NCBI GenBank assembly: GCA_015258785.1
Contig: JABZHP010000033.1
Span: 1-12,542 of the forward strand
Origin: Atopobium sp.
GTDB taxonomy: Bacteria; Actinomycetota; Coriobacteriia; Coriobacteriales; Atopobiaceae
Reading direction: 5' to 3'
DNA length: 12,542 bases
Shown: positions 6,514 to 12,542 of the stretch, piece after piece
How positions within the stretch are numbered: the first letter of the stretch is position 1
Layout: every line of letters begins with the position of its first letter
Notes under the pieces: generated by a model
What the model saw: only the letters and a program-made list of their open reading frames with translations
Told to the model about the DNA's origin: nothing
Databases searched by the model: none
Program-made: the position numbers and the translations under genes

Positions 6514-7359
6514 ATGGCAAATCAAAATGACGAGAAAACCAACGTACAGGATGGTGCTTGGACCAGCAATCAAGGCAGCTCTCAGTTCAACGACATGTTT
6601 GATGACATGCAGCCTGCTGAGCCAGAGATTCTTGATGCTGACATGCAGGTAACTCCAGAGGTGTTTGATTCTGCTCGCAATGATTTGCACTCGGCAGTTG
6701 ATTCGCTTACCTACGACGGTGAGCGTGTTGCTGTGGGCGATGCTGCCTACCATCATTCTGGGGAGCCACAAAAGCGCAGTTTTGTTGCAGGTACAGAGGA
6801 TGCACGTGATGCTTCTCTAGAAGAGAAGCCACTCTCTGAGGACACCGTTTGGGTTGGCCGCATTTTTGACGTGAATCGTCTTCGTGTTTCTCTTCCTGAT
6901 GGACGTACTGCTCTTCGCGATGTTGTGCGTCATCCCGGTGCTGTGGCTATCGTTGCACTGACTGATGAAGGTAGAATTTGTCTGGTTCGTCAGTACCGAA
7001 CTGCGCTTGGTCGCGTAACAGTTGAGCTGCCTGCAGGAAAGCTTGATCCAGGCGAGGATCCTCTTGATTGTGCTCACCGTGAGTTGCTGGAAGAGACCGG
7101 AATGAAGGCAGGAAAGATGGCTTTTCTCACCACTACCGCCACTTCCGATGGATTTACTGACGAGCTTATTCATCTCTATATGGCAACTGAGTTGACCTTT
7201 GAGGGATCAGACCCAGATGCCGACGAATTTATTAACGTGGATCTTGTTCCACTATCTGAGCTGGTAGACGCTGTTCTCGATGGCAAAATCGAGGACGCAA
7301 AAACTATCATTGGAGCTCTTATCTGCGATTCAATTTCACACCGATTGCCTATGGAGTAA
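6514..7359 (+). CDS. Nudix hydrolase, ADP-ribose pyrophosphatase-like, with N-terminal extension
   Basis: The protein has 281 residues. The Nudix box at 175-197 fits the GX5EX7REUXEEXGU pattern exactly (G175, E181, R189-E190, E193-E194, G196). The preceding stretch EDTVWVGRIFDVNRLRVSLPDG (about 109-130) and the HPGAVAIVAL strand (140-149) match the start of ADP-ribose/ADP-sugar pyrophosphatases, which split ADP-ribose to AMP and ribose 5-phosphate with Mg2+. That family is normally about 170-210 residues. Residues 1 to about 105 are extra: acidic, with clustered Asp/Met/Glu, and no domain I recognise. No in-frame start lies close to the Nudix domain, so the extension is probably translated. 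The Shine-Dalgarno is weak (AGG near 6503). It starts 14 bp after purD and ends 6 bp before the ABC gene. The exact substrate cannot be told from sequence. Confidence 0.88.
   Translation: MANQNDEKTNVQDGAWTSNQGSSQFNDMFDDMQPAEPEILDADMQVTPEVFDSARNDLHSAVDSLTYDGERVAVGDAAYHHSGEPQKRSFVAGTEDARDASLEEKPLSEDTVWVGRIFDVNRLRVSLPDGRTALRDVVRHPGAVAIVALTDEGRICLVRQYRTALGRVTVELPAGKLDPGEDPLDCAHRELLEETGMKAGKMAFLTTTATSDGFTDELIHLYMATELTFEGSDPDADEFINVDLVPLSELVDAVLDGKIEDAKTIIGALICDSISHRLPME
7353..7356 (+). promoter_or_regulatory. Shine-Dalgarno of the ABC gene inside the Nudix stop region
   Basis: GGAG overlaps the last Nudix codons, nine bases before the ABC start at 7366. This ties the translation of the two genes together. 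Confidence 0.6.
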
Positions 7360-7365
7360 TTACGC

Positions 7366-9174
7366 ATGCTTGATCGTTCTTCTCGCCCTGTACCTGGTAA
7401 CAACGCTTCTGGCAAACATCGAAAATCGCTGTTTGCCAGTTTTCTTTCTTATTACGCTCCGCAAAAGCATCTGTTTATTCTGGATACTGTTTGCGCCATC
7501 ATTTTGGCCTGCATTGAGCTCGCGTTTCCCCAGATTTTGCGCTCGCTCACCAAGGGACTGTTTGTGCAGGGTAAAGATGCCATTCTCGGCAGCTTAGTAT
7601 TCATTGCCGTTGGGCTTGTGGTCATGTACTTTGTCCACTTTCTGTGTCGCTACTTTGTTATTAGCTGGGGACACATCATGGGCGCGCGCATGGAAAGCAA
7701 GATGCGAGAAGACCTGTTTGACGCCTACGAGCGCATGAGCTTCTCGTATTACGACCGTCACAAGACGGGCGATCTGATGAGTCGCCTGGTATCCGACTTG
7801 TTTGACATTTCTGAGACGGCGCATCATGGTCCTGAGTACCTGATTATTGGCTTGCTTGAGATTGCTGGCTCTTTTGTCATTCTGGCTTTTATTAACGTGC
7901 CCCTTACACTGGTGCTTGCTGGAATTGCTGCAGTGCTGGTAGTGTTCAATTTCTTTGCTAACATGCACATGCGCGGCATTTTTAAAGAGAACCGCATGCG
8001 TATTTCCGACGTAAATACCCAGCTAGAAGACTCACTTTCTGGTATTCGCGTGGTTAAGGGCTTTGCGGCGGAAGATCACGAGCGTAAGAAATTTAGAGCA
8101 AGTAACTCGGCATACTTAGACTCCAAGGCCAATATGTACCAGGCTATGGGCAGGTATCAAGCGGCAATTTCAGGCATGATGGGTGTTTTGAACACTGTTG
8201 TGTTGGTTTTGGGCGGCTGGATGATTGCTCAGGGTCAGATGCAAGCCATTGACCTGGCTACGTATGCACTCTATATCTCGCTGTTTACCACGCCAATTAT
8301 GAACATTCTGAACTTTACCGAGACATTCCAGAAGGGTCTTGCGGGCTTTAAGCGATTTACGGAGATTCTAGAAACTCAGCCAGACATTCAAGACGCACCC
8401 GGCGCCCACGATATTCAGATTACCGCCGGTGATATCGTCTACCAGGATGTTCATTTTGCTTACAACAATGCTGAAGAGGTTATTGACGGCTTGAACCTTC
8501 ATATTGAGAGTGGAAAAACTGTTGCACTGGTTGGCCCGTCAGGTGGTGGTAAGTCGACTACCTGCGCTTTATTACCGCGTTTCTATGACGTCACAAGTGG
8601 AAGCATCACCATTGATGGGCAGGATATTCGTTCCGTTACGCAGCATAGTTTGCGCTCGGCAATTGGTATGGTCCAGCAGGACGTTTATCTCTTTGACGGT
8701 ACTATCGCGGAGAACATTGCATACGGCTGCCCTGAAGCTTCTGCAGAAGACATTGCGCTGGCAGCAAAGCGTGCAAACATCGCCGAGTTCATTGAATCGC
8801 TGCCAGATGGATATGACACGCAGGTAGGACAGCGTGGAACCAGACTTTCTGGTGGACAAAAGCAGCGTATTTCCATTGCGCGCGTGTTCTTGAAGAATCC
8901 TCCGCTGCTCATTTTGGATGAGGCTACTTCCGCTCTGGATAACGAGTCCGAGCGCGCGGTCCAGGAGTCCCTTTCCGAGCTGGCAAAGAACAGAACTACG
9001 CTGGTTATTGCTCATCGACTCTCAACTATTATGGGTGCTGATGAAATTATCACCATCAATCACGGTCGTGCAGTTGAGCGTGGAACCCATAATGAACTGC
9101 TAGAAAAAGGCGGAATCTACGCTCATTACTATCAAATGCAGTTTGGTGGTGCACCAAACATCGCAAGGCGGTAA
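7366..9174 (+). CDS. ABC exporter half-transporter (membrane + ATPase domains)
   Basis: The 602-residue product has the fused layout of multidrug or lipid ABC exporters (MsbA/LmrA/BmrA-like) that work as homo- or heterodimers in the cytoplasmic membrane. A basic N-terminus (1-33) is followed by about six membrane helices: roughly 36-56, 75-98, 157-177, 179-200, 267-289 and 298-318. The coupling-helix region SYYDRHKTGDLMSRL (127-141) is typical of the family. In the ATPase domain (about 355-590) are Walker A GPSGGGKST (390-398), Q-loop QQ (437-438), signature LSGGQ (494-498), Walker B LLILDEA (514-520) with catalytic E519, and H-loop H550. All catalytic residues are present, so it can be active alone as a homodimer; no partner half-transporter is next to it. 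The substrate is unknown. It is the last gene of the purA run. Confidence 0.93.
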   Translation: MLDRSSRPVPGNNASGKHRKSLFASFLSYYAPQKHLFILDTVCAIILACIELAFPQILRSLTKGLFVQGKDAILGSLVFIAVGLVVMYFVHFLCRYFVISWGHIMGARMESKMREDLFDAYERMSFSYYDRHKTGDLMSRLVSDLFDISETAHHGPEYLIIGLLEIAGSFVILAFINVPLTLVLAGIAAVLVVFNFFANMHMRGIFKENRMRISDVNTQLEDSLSGIRVVKGFAAEDHERKKFRASNSAYLDSKANMYQAMGRYQAAISGMMGVLNTVVLVLGGWMIAQGQMQAIDLATYALYISLFTTPIMNILNFTETFQKGLAGFKRFTEILETQPDIQDAPGAHDIQITAGDIVYQDVHFAYNNAEEVIDGLNLHIESGKTVALVGPSGGGKSTTCALLPRFYDVTSGSITIDGQDIRSVTQHSLRSAIGMVQQDVYLFDGTIAENIAYGCPEASAEDIALAAKRANIAEFIESLPDGYDTQVGQRGTRLSGGQKQRISIARVFLKNPPLLILDEATSALDNESERAVQESLSELAKNRTTLVIAHRLSTIMGADEIITINHGRAVERGTHNELLEKGGIYAHYYQMQFGGAPNIARR

Positions 9175-9199
9175 AATAGAGCATTAAGTGCTTTGCGAA

Positions 9200-9248
9200 C
9201 TGCGGCTAGCGACAGCAATCGCTTTTCTCGCGATGCGCTTAACCGCAG
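9200..9248 (+). other. imperfect long hairpin after the ABC gene
   Basis: Starting 26 bases after the ABC stop, CTGCGG (9200-9205) pairs with CCGCAG (9243-9248), AGCG (9208-9211) with CGCT (9236-9239), and C plus ATCGC (9216, 9218-9222) with GCGAT plus G (9230-9235). The loop is TTTTCTC. This gives about 16 bp interrupted by small internal loops. Only a weak T-run follows (ATTTGTGGTTT), so it may be a poor terminator, an mRNA 3'-end stabiliser or another structured element. Confidence 0.5.
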
Positions 9249-9254
9249 ATTTGT

Positions 9255-9294
9255 GGTTTGCAACTTGCAGTCTGCGACTTGCAGCTTGTAAACC
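9255..9294 (+). other. second hairpin in the ABC-to-9374 gap
   Basis: GGTTTGCAA (9255-9263) pairs with TTGTAAACC (9286-9294) over nine base pairs, one of them G-U. The 22-base loop carries two copies of ACTTGCAG (9263-9270 and 9277-9284). It lies six bases after the previous hairpin. No T-tract follows. Confidence 0.4.
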
Positions 9295-9373
9295 GACGGG
9301 TGGAATAAAGAGCAAAAGTCAACGCATTACACGCTTTGAAAATGTGTTTATGCAGGTTGAATGAGAGAGCTAC

Positions 9374-10279
9374 ATGGCTAAAGATGATGCAGAACGTTCA
9401 CGCTTCGCGCGCCGCCAGAGGGGTGCGCTTGATGCTGACGCAGCTGAAGAGTTGTTTACCAAGGTAGACGAGACGGGTCATCCTAACGAGGAACGCGCAG
9501 CTCTAGAGCGCGCTCGCAGGCAGGGCGGAGCTGTGGCAGTGGATGTTGATCCCCTCTCAGGATCTGATCCCTCGGGCTCAAATATCGAGAAGGTCATTAC
9601 AAAGACGGCAGTCCTTTTTGTTTTGGTTTTCCTGGTAATCGTAGTTCTGATGCAGGTCTCTTGTGGTGTTATTCGTCGAGCTAACACAGCAAATCTAACT
9701 GAATCAGTTACGGTGCGATCGGTTGCATCTGCATTGCGTGGCGGTGTCGAGTGGGGTAATGGATTTACGCAGTTCCCCGAGGATTTCTCGGTTCAGGAAG
9801 CTGACGAGAACACTGGTCGCGTTGAGGTAACGGTTACCGATACGACCTCAAAAGACGTGCTTGAATGCTATGCGGGATCCAGTGTCCAGGCTCAGGCATT
9901 TGCTATTAACGCGCTGCTCAACCCACGAATCAATACCGTTGTCTATCACGTCAGTGTTCACAGAAATGACCAAGGTGAGCTTCAGAAATCTCAACTCTTC
10001 GGATTCCTTAAACCTGGCGGAGATGCAACACCTATCTTTACTTTTACGTTCTCAAAGACACAGTCTTCTGATGGAGTAAATATCACCATGGTCATTACTG
10101 GTGCAAACGATACTATTCAGAAAGAGCTACGAGACCAGATTGCAACATCATTTACGCCGGTCCGCGTACTTGGCGGTATTGTTGGTGGAGACTCTTCAAC
10201 AAAGAAGAACACCACTACGAGCACCACTGGTACCACTAACAGCACAGGTACAAGTGACAGTTCTTCAGGCACTAAGTAG
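9374..10279 (+). CDS. single-pass membrane protein with Ser/Thr-rich tail, function unknown
   Basis: I do not recognise this 301-residue protein. Residues 1-70 are charged and probably cytoplasmic (rich in Arg, Glu, Asp and Ala, likely partly helical). One strong membrane segment covers about 74-99 (VITKTAVLFVLVFLVIVVLM). The rest, about 103-270, looks like a folded beta-rich outer domain (for example RVEVTVTD and NTVVYHVSVHR). Residues about 273-301 are almost only Ser, Thr, Gly, Asn and Lys, like a wall-spanning or disordered tail. The N-terminus is cytoplasmic with the domain outside, by the positive residues before and the pattern after the membrane helix (inference). A Cys follows the helix (VSCG), but it is about 97 residues in with Gln at -3, so I do not call a lipoprotein. 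The start ATG has only a weak AGAGAG upstream. A strong terminator follows 33 bp later, so it is the end of a transcription unit. Confidence 0.75.
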   Translation: MAKDDAERSRFARRQRGALDADAAEELFTKVDETGHPNEERAALERARRQGGAVAVDVDPLSGSDPSGSNIEKVITKTAVLFVLVFLVIVVLMQVSCGVIRRANTANLTESVTVRSVASALRGGVEWGNGFTQFPEDFSVQEADENTGRVEVTVTDTTSKDVLECYAGSSVQAQAFAINALLNPRINTVVYHVSVHRNDQGELQKSQLFGFLKPGGDATPIFTFTFSKTQSSDGVNITMVITGANDTIQKELRDQIATSFTPVRVLGGIVGGDSSTKKNTTTSTTGTTNSTGTSDSSSGTK

Positions 10280-10312
10280 TCTACGTACCTGCAAGTAACA
10301 AAGCAAAAGAGC

Positions 10313-10347
10313 AAAAGAGCCGCTGATGCCAGCGGCTCTTTTGTTTG
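10313..10347 (+). terminator. Rho-independent terminator after the membrane-protein gene
   Basis: A 13-bp perfect stem, AAAAGAGCCGCTG (10313-10325) with its complement (10330-10342), has a four-base loop and a T-rich end (TTTTGTTT). Because the left arm starts with four A, it could also stop minus-strand transcripts. Confidence 0.93.
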
Positions 10348-10469
10348 GGTGAGCTAGAAGTGACTCATCGAGAGGTTGTCGCGCCTCAAAATGGTGGAGC
10401 GGCGAATGATTTACACGTTAATTTGACTGAAAGCCATGAAATCGGTGTTTCCAAGACGATTTTGGTCCC

Positions 10470-10639
10470 AAAAAGGTAAAAAAGCCGTTTAGTTGGAGGT
10501 TTTAGTCTTTATGCATAGCGATTTTGAGCGATTTAGAGTCAGCAATGTGTCGCTTGATTAATGCCAACTGGGCTTTTACTAATATCAAATATGTAATCAA
10601 TTTCTTCGATTTCCAACTAAACGGATTTTTTACCTTTTT
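10470..10639. repeat. 170-bp element bounded by 27-bp inverted repeats
   Basis: The left arm (10470-10496) and right arm (10613-10639) are reverse complements at 26 of 27 positions; the only mismatch is the base next to the CCGTTTAGTTGG core (G at 10484, opposite A at 10625). The arms start with AAAAAGG and contain a run of six A. The 116-bp interior codes for nothing evident. No clear target-site duplication is seen in the flanks (GTCCC on the left, CGCCC on the right). It may be a miniature inverted-repeat element, a pair of opposed protein-binding sites, or a long RNA stem. Which of these cannot be told here. Confidence 0.7.
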
Positions 10640-10697
10640 CGCCCTATTTTGAAGCTCAATTTTTGTTTGATAAAAAATGAAACGAATAAAGGGTCAG

Positions 10698-10717
10698 GAA
10701 AATGCATTTTCATGCAT
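10698..10717. repeat. ATGCAT palindrome pair
   Basis: GAAAATGCATTTTC (10698-10711) is a perfect 14-bp palindrome, followed directly by a second ATGCAT (10712-10717). The two ATGCAT cores are 10 bp apart, one helical turn. It lies upstream (plus-strand sense) of the kinase terminator. Confidence 0.4.
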
Positions 10718-10740
10718 AACGGCGCTTGCTTGCGTACAAA

Positions 10741-10771
10741 TAGGCGCCCACTCTACGTGAGTGAGCGCCTA
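10741..10771 (-). terminator. intrinsic terminator of the pyridoxal kinase gene
   Basis: A 13-bp stem (10741-10753 with 10759-10771) has a five-base loop. Read on the minus strand it is fully paired, with one U-G wobble and TTTGT after it; on the plus strand the same position is a C-A mismatch. This favours action on minus-strand RNA. It lies about 70 bp past the kinase stop. Confidence 0.75.
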
Positions 10772-10840
10772 CGACAAAGAAAAAGGATGCTTTTTGCAGC
10801 GCAGGGGTCTGTGCGAGCAGTTTGCTTTTGTAAAAGCGTC

Positions 10841-11710
10841 TTACTCCTGCAGAAGCTGGGCAATTAGGCCAAGCTTTGTCTCAAACGAAACGCCACGAAG
10901 CTCAAAGTTTGGCTGCTCACGAGTAATTTCCATGGACTCACAGACAAACTCACCAGCGAACTCAACCGCGTCAGCGATTTCCTGACCACACATAACTGCA
11001 GCTAAAAGCGCAGAAGCAAACAAATCGCCGGTGCCGTGCAGCATGTAAGGCAGAAGCTCGGAGACAATCTCGCCACGCTCAGACTCGGTAGCAACAAAAT
11101 TGCGGATAAGGTCATCGCCGCGAACAATACCCTTAAGGACAACGCACTTTGCGCCCATCGCAAGTAGTGCATCAAGCAGCTCATCTACCTGCTCATCAGT
11201 CAAATCCTGACCAGCGTATGGAATGCCCGTCAGAATTGAAGCCTCAGTAAGATTTGGAGTCAAAATATCTGCGCCATTTACCAGGGACTTCATTGCATCA
11301 CAAAGCTCTTGCGTATAGGTTGGATACATCTTGCCGCCATCGCCCATAACTGGGTCAACAACGCGGAGTGCCTTTGGATGCTCCTGGTACAAGCGCTGAA
11401 TGCTTGCAACCTGCTCTGCTGCGCCAAGGAAGCCAGAATAAATGGCGTCCAGGTCAATGCCTTCTTCCTGCCATGCATCAAGATAGTCCTCGAGCATGTT
11501 GGTGGTGTCGTGCATGTAGAACGTAGGGAACTTGGTGTGTGCCGAGAAAAGCGACGTAGGTACTGGGCAAACGTCACATCCCGCTGCTGACAGAACCGGA
11601 ATAGCTACGCCAAGCGAGCACTTTCCGTATCCGCAGAGGTCATGCACTGCGGCGATGCGAGGGATGTACGAGCCTTCTCGCTGGTACAGAACAGAGTTGG
11701 TTTCATTCAT
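10841..11710 (-). CDS. pdxK: pyridoxal/pyridoxine/pyridoxamine kinase
   Basis: This kinase phosphorylates B6 vitamers with ATP to feed pyridoxal 5'-phosphate salvage, in the cytoplasm. The 289-residue product is a ribokinase-fold enzyme. It starts with IAAVHDLCGYGKCSLGVAIPVL (19-40) and the PTSLFSAHTKF substrate region (51-61), then has DPVMGDGG (119-126), TPNLTEA (151-157), and the anion hole with catalytic Asp in HGTGD (225-229, D229). These fit the PdxK/PdxY group of Gram-positives. I cannot separate PdxK from PdxY by preferred vitamer. The start at 11710 is supported by AAAGGAAA on the minus strand (about 11716-11723). It is alone on its strand, divergent from purE by 116 bp, and ends at the terminator 10741-10771. 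ThiD-like activity on hydroxymethylpyrimidine is less likely, given the YGKCS and SAHT motifs. Confidence 0.92.
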   Translation of the reverse strand: MNETNSVLYQREGSYIPRIAAVHDLCGYGKCSLGVAIPVLSAAGCDVCPVPTSLFSAHTKFPTFYMHDTTNMLEDYLDAWQEEGIDLDAIYSGFLGAAEQVASIQRLYQEHPKALRVVDPVMGDGGKMYPTYTQELCDAMKSLVNGADILTPNLTEASILTGIPYAGQDLTDEQVDELLDALLAMGAKCVVLKGIVRGDDLIRNFVATESERGEIVSELLPYMLHGTGDLFASALLAAVMCGQEIADAVEFAGEFVCESMEITREQPNFELRGVSFETKLGLIAQLLQE

Positions 11711-11826
11711 TACAGTTTCCTTTCACGTGGACTGATGGACCAACGTTCTAGAAAATCATACTCTATACTGTGAGATGGATATTTGACGTATCCGCCTATT
11801 TTATGAGACGTAACAAAGGAGCAGAG
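11711..11826. promoter_or_regulatory. divergent pdxK-purE promoter region
   Basis: Both promoters must lie in these 116 bp. On the plus strand TATACT (11764-11769) is a likely -10 for purE, about 58 bp before its ATG, without a clear -35. On the minus strand TATGAT (11751-11756) is a possible -10 for the kinase. The two candidates are about 10 bp apart, so the two polymerases would compete for nearly the same site. Confidence 0.35.
11815..11821 (+). promoter_or_regulatory. Shine-Dalgarno that sets the purE start
   Basis: AAAGGAG ends five bases before ATG 11827. An upstream in-frame GTG/ATG start at 11770 would add 19 residues unlike any PurE and would lie next to the -10 element, so it is rejected. 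Confidence 0.85.
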
Positions 11827-12288
11827 ATGGCAGATCAGCCTGTTGTCGGCATTATCATGGGATCAAAGAGCGACCTTGCAACTATGGAGGGATGCACCGC
11901 TGAACTTGAGCGCCTTGGCGTTCCATATGAGCTGGTCATTGCATCTGCACACCGCACTCCAGATAAAGTTCACCAGTGGGCCGAGACCGCTGCTGACCGC
12001 GGCCTCAAGGTAATTATCGCGGCCGCAGGAAAGGCCGCTCACCTGGGCGGAGTTGTTGCCGCATTCACCCCACTGCCTGTCGTTGGCGTTCCAATGAAGA
12101 CCTCCGACCTCGGCGGCATGGACTCTCTGCTTTCCATGGTCCAGATGCCATCTGGCGTGCCCGTTGCCTGCGTTGCCATCAACGGCGCCAAAAACGCAGC
12201 TATTTACGCCACTCAAATTTTGGGCGCTTCTCTTCCAGAGTATCGCGAGAAAATCGTCCAGCTTAAAGCTAAAATGGCTGACGCATAA
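11827..12288 (+). CDS. purE: N5-carboxyaminoimidazole ribonucleotide mutase
   Basis: Class I PurE converts N5-CAIR to CAIR in purine synthesis, usually with PurK, as an octamer in the cytoplasm. The 153-residue length is normal. Motifs are MGSKSD (11-16), ASAHRTP (39-45, with the catalytic His 42), AAAGKAAHLGG (65-75) and MDSLLSMVQMPSGVPVACVAI (98-118). The usual AHLPG is AHLGG here, a proline-to-glycine change. The MDSLLSMVQMP segment fits class I rather than class II AIR carboxylase. No purK is next to it; the gene forms its own unit, divergent from the B6 kinase and ended by the terminator at 12403-12436. Codon use looks like that of a well-expressed gene. Confidence 0.96.
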   Translation: MADQPVVGIIMGSKSDLATMEGCTAELERLGVPYELVIASAHRTPDKVHQWAETAADRGLKVIIAAAGKAAHLGGVVAAFTPLPVVGVPMKTSDLGGMDSLLSMVQMPSGVPVACVAINGAKNAAIYATQILGASLPEYREKIVQLKAKMADA

Positions 12289-12295
12289 GCTGACG

Positions 12296-12390
12296 CGTAC
12301 TGCACGCACGCAGCTCGCGATTAGAGCTCGTACCCGCACGCACGCAGCCTAGTCCGCACGCGTATCCACACGCGTATCCGCACGCACGCG
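12296..12390. repeat. GC-rich short repeats after purE
   Basis: GCACGCACGC occurs three times (12302-12311, 12336-12345, 12380-12389), the first two within a longer unit beginning CGTAC and ending GCAGC (12296-12314, 12329-12348). A 12-bp-period tandem of CACGCGTATCC follows (12357-12367, 12369-12379). AGCTC and GAGCT (12313-12317, 12325-12329) can form a small hairpin between the first two copies. The alternating purine-pyrimidine runs and high GC differ from the flanks. No coding role is seen. Confidence 0.55.
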
Positions 12391-12402
12391 ATCGCACACG
12401 AG

Positions 12403-12436
12403 ACCCGCGCTTTAGGAGACCTGAGGCGCGGGTTTT
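12403..12436 (+). terminator. intrinsic terminator after purE
   Basis: The 14-bp stem (12403-12416 with 12420-12433) has two G-U pairs, a three-base loop and a TTTT end. Its base is ACCCGCGC/GCGCGGGT. It lies 115 bp after the purE stop. Confidence 0.85.
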
Positions 12437-12542
12437 GCATACCGCAAAATGTGATTATGCGATGACTTCATAAGATGCACAGAGATTTTTGTTTCGTGCA
12501 TAGCTAAACTTTTAAAGGGTATGACAAAGGTATGACAAAGAG
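12437..12542. other. gene-free right edge with an 11-bp tandem repeat
   Basis: No gene starts here. GGTATGACAAA is repeated twice in tandem (12518-12528, 12529-12539) at the very edge. TATGACA resembles a -35-like TTGACA, so this may be the start of the next gene's control region, but the window ends too soon to tell. Confidence 0.35.

Larger units (their letters stand above)
10348..10740. other. gene-free region with inverted repeats and palindromes
   Basis: No credible gene is found in about 390 bp between the terminator at 10313-10347 and the kinase terminator. A 72-codon plus-strand frame at 10649-10867 runs through the kinase terminator stem and into the kinase's 3' end, has no Shine-Dalgarno and looks random. 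The region holds the 27-bp inverted repeats (10470-10639), a tandem AGCGATTTtG/AGCGATTTaG (10517-10536) and ATGCAT palindromes (10511-10516, 10698-10717). The rest is AT-rich with poly-A and poly-T runs. Confidence 0.5.

Noticed and set aside
9648..9670. possible lipoprotein signal (VSCG) in the membrane protein
   Set aside because: The Cys is about 97 residues from the start and has Gln at -3, so it does not fit a lipobox.
10649..10867. 72-codon plus-strand frame
   Set aside because: It runs through the kinase terminator and into the antisense of the kinase 3' end, with no start signal.
12296..12390. repeat cluster as a CRISPR array
   Set aside because: Units are short (10-20 bp), unevenly spaced and without spacer-sized unique sequences or cas genes.

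Overview
The window is a bacterial chromosome segment of moderate G+C with densely packed housekeeping genes. The gene order DUF2232/YybS-like membrane protein, rplI (L9), dnaB (replicative helicase), purA matches the block known near the origin in Gram-positive bacteria (in Bacillus: yybS-yybT-rplI-dnaC...purA). Protein character and the company of genes suggest an actinobacterium of class Coriobacteriia (Atopobium/Lancefieldella/Olsenella-like). That placement is an inference from memory of the families, not a computed one.

Layout. (1) 1-1188: the 3' end of a DUF2232 membrane protein, then rplI with an acidic tail, a 20-bp perfect palindrome on its stop codon and a strong intrinsic terminator. 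(2) 1189-2959: a roughly 330-bp AT-rich leader with a candidate promoter and short direct repeats, then dnaB. (3) 3018-9174: a tightly spaced four-gene run, probably one operon: purA; a 704-residue open frame that joins a DegV-like domain to a complete PurD; a Nudix ADP-sugar pyrophosphatase with a long N-terminal extension; and a half-size ABC exporter. Gaps are 3, 14 and 6 bp. (4) 9175-10342: an intergenic stretch with two consecutive imperfect hairpins, an unrecognised single-pass membrane protein with a Ser/Thr-rich tail, and a strong terminator. (5) 10343-10840: a roughly 500-bp gene-free region holding a pair of 27-bp near-perfect inverted repeats 116 bp apart, ATGCAT palindromes, and the terminator of the opposing kinase gene. 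(6) 10841-12542: a pyridoxal/pyridoxamine kinase on the minus strand, divergent from purE, which is followed by a GC-rich repeat cluster, a terminator and a gene-free right edge.

Functionally, three purine biosynthesis activities are present (PurD step 2, PurE step 6, PurA at the IMP-to-AMP branch), but they are split between the purA-purD run and a separate purE unit. The most unusual items are the uninterrupted DegV-PurD reading frame, which carries a well-placed internal Shine-Dalgarno and ATG for PurD alone, and the 170-bp inverted-repeat element. I saw no CRISPR array, tRNA, rRNA, transposase or phage gene. Nothing here is clearly a new defence or mobile system; the window is mostly ordinary core genome with a few odd features.
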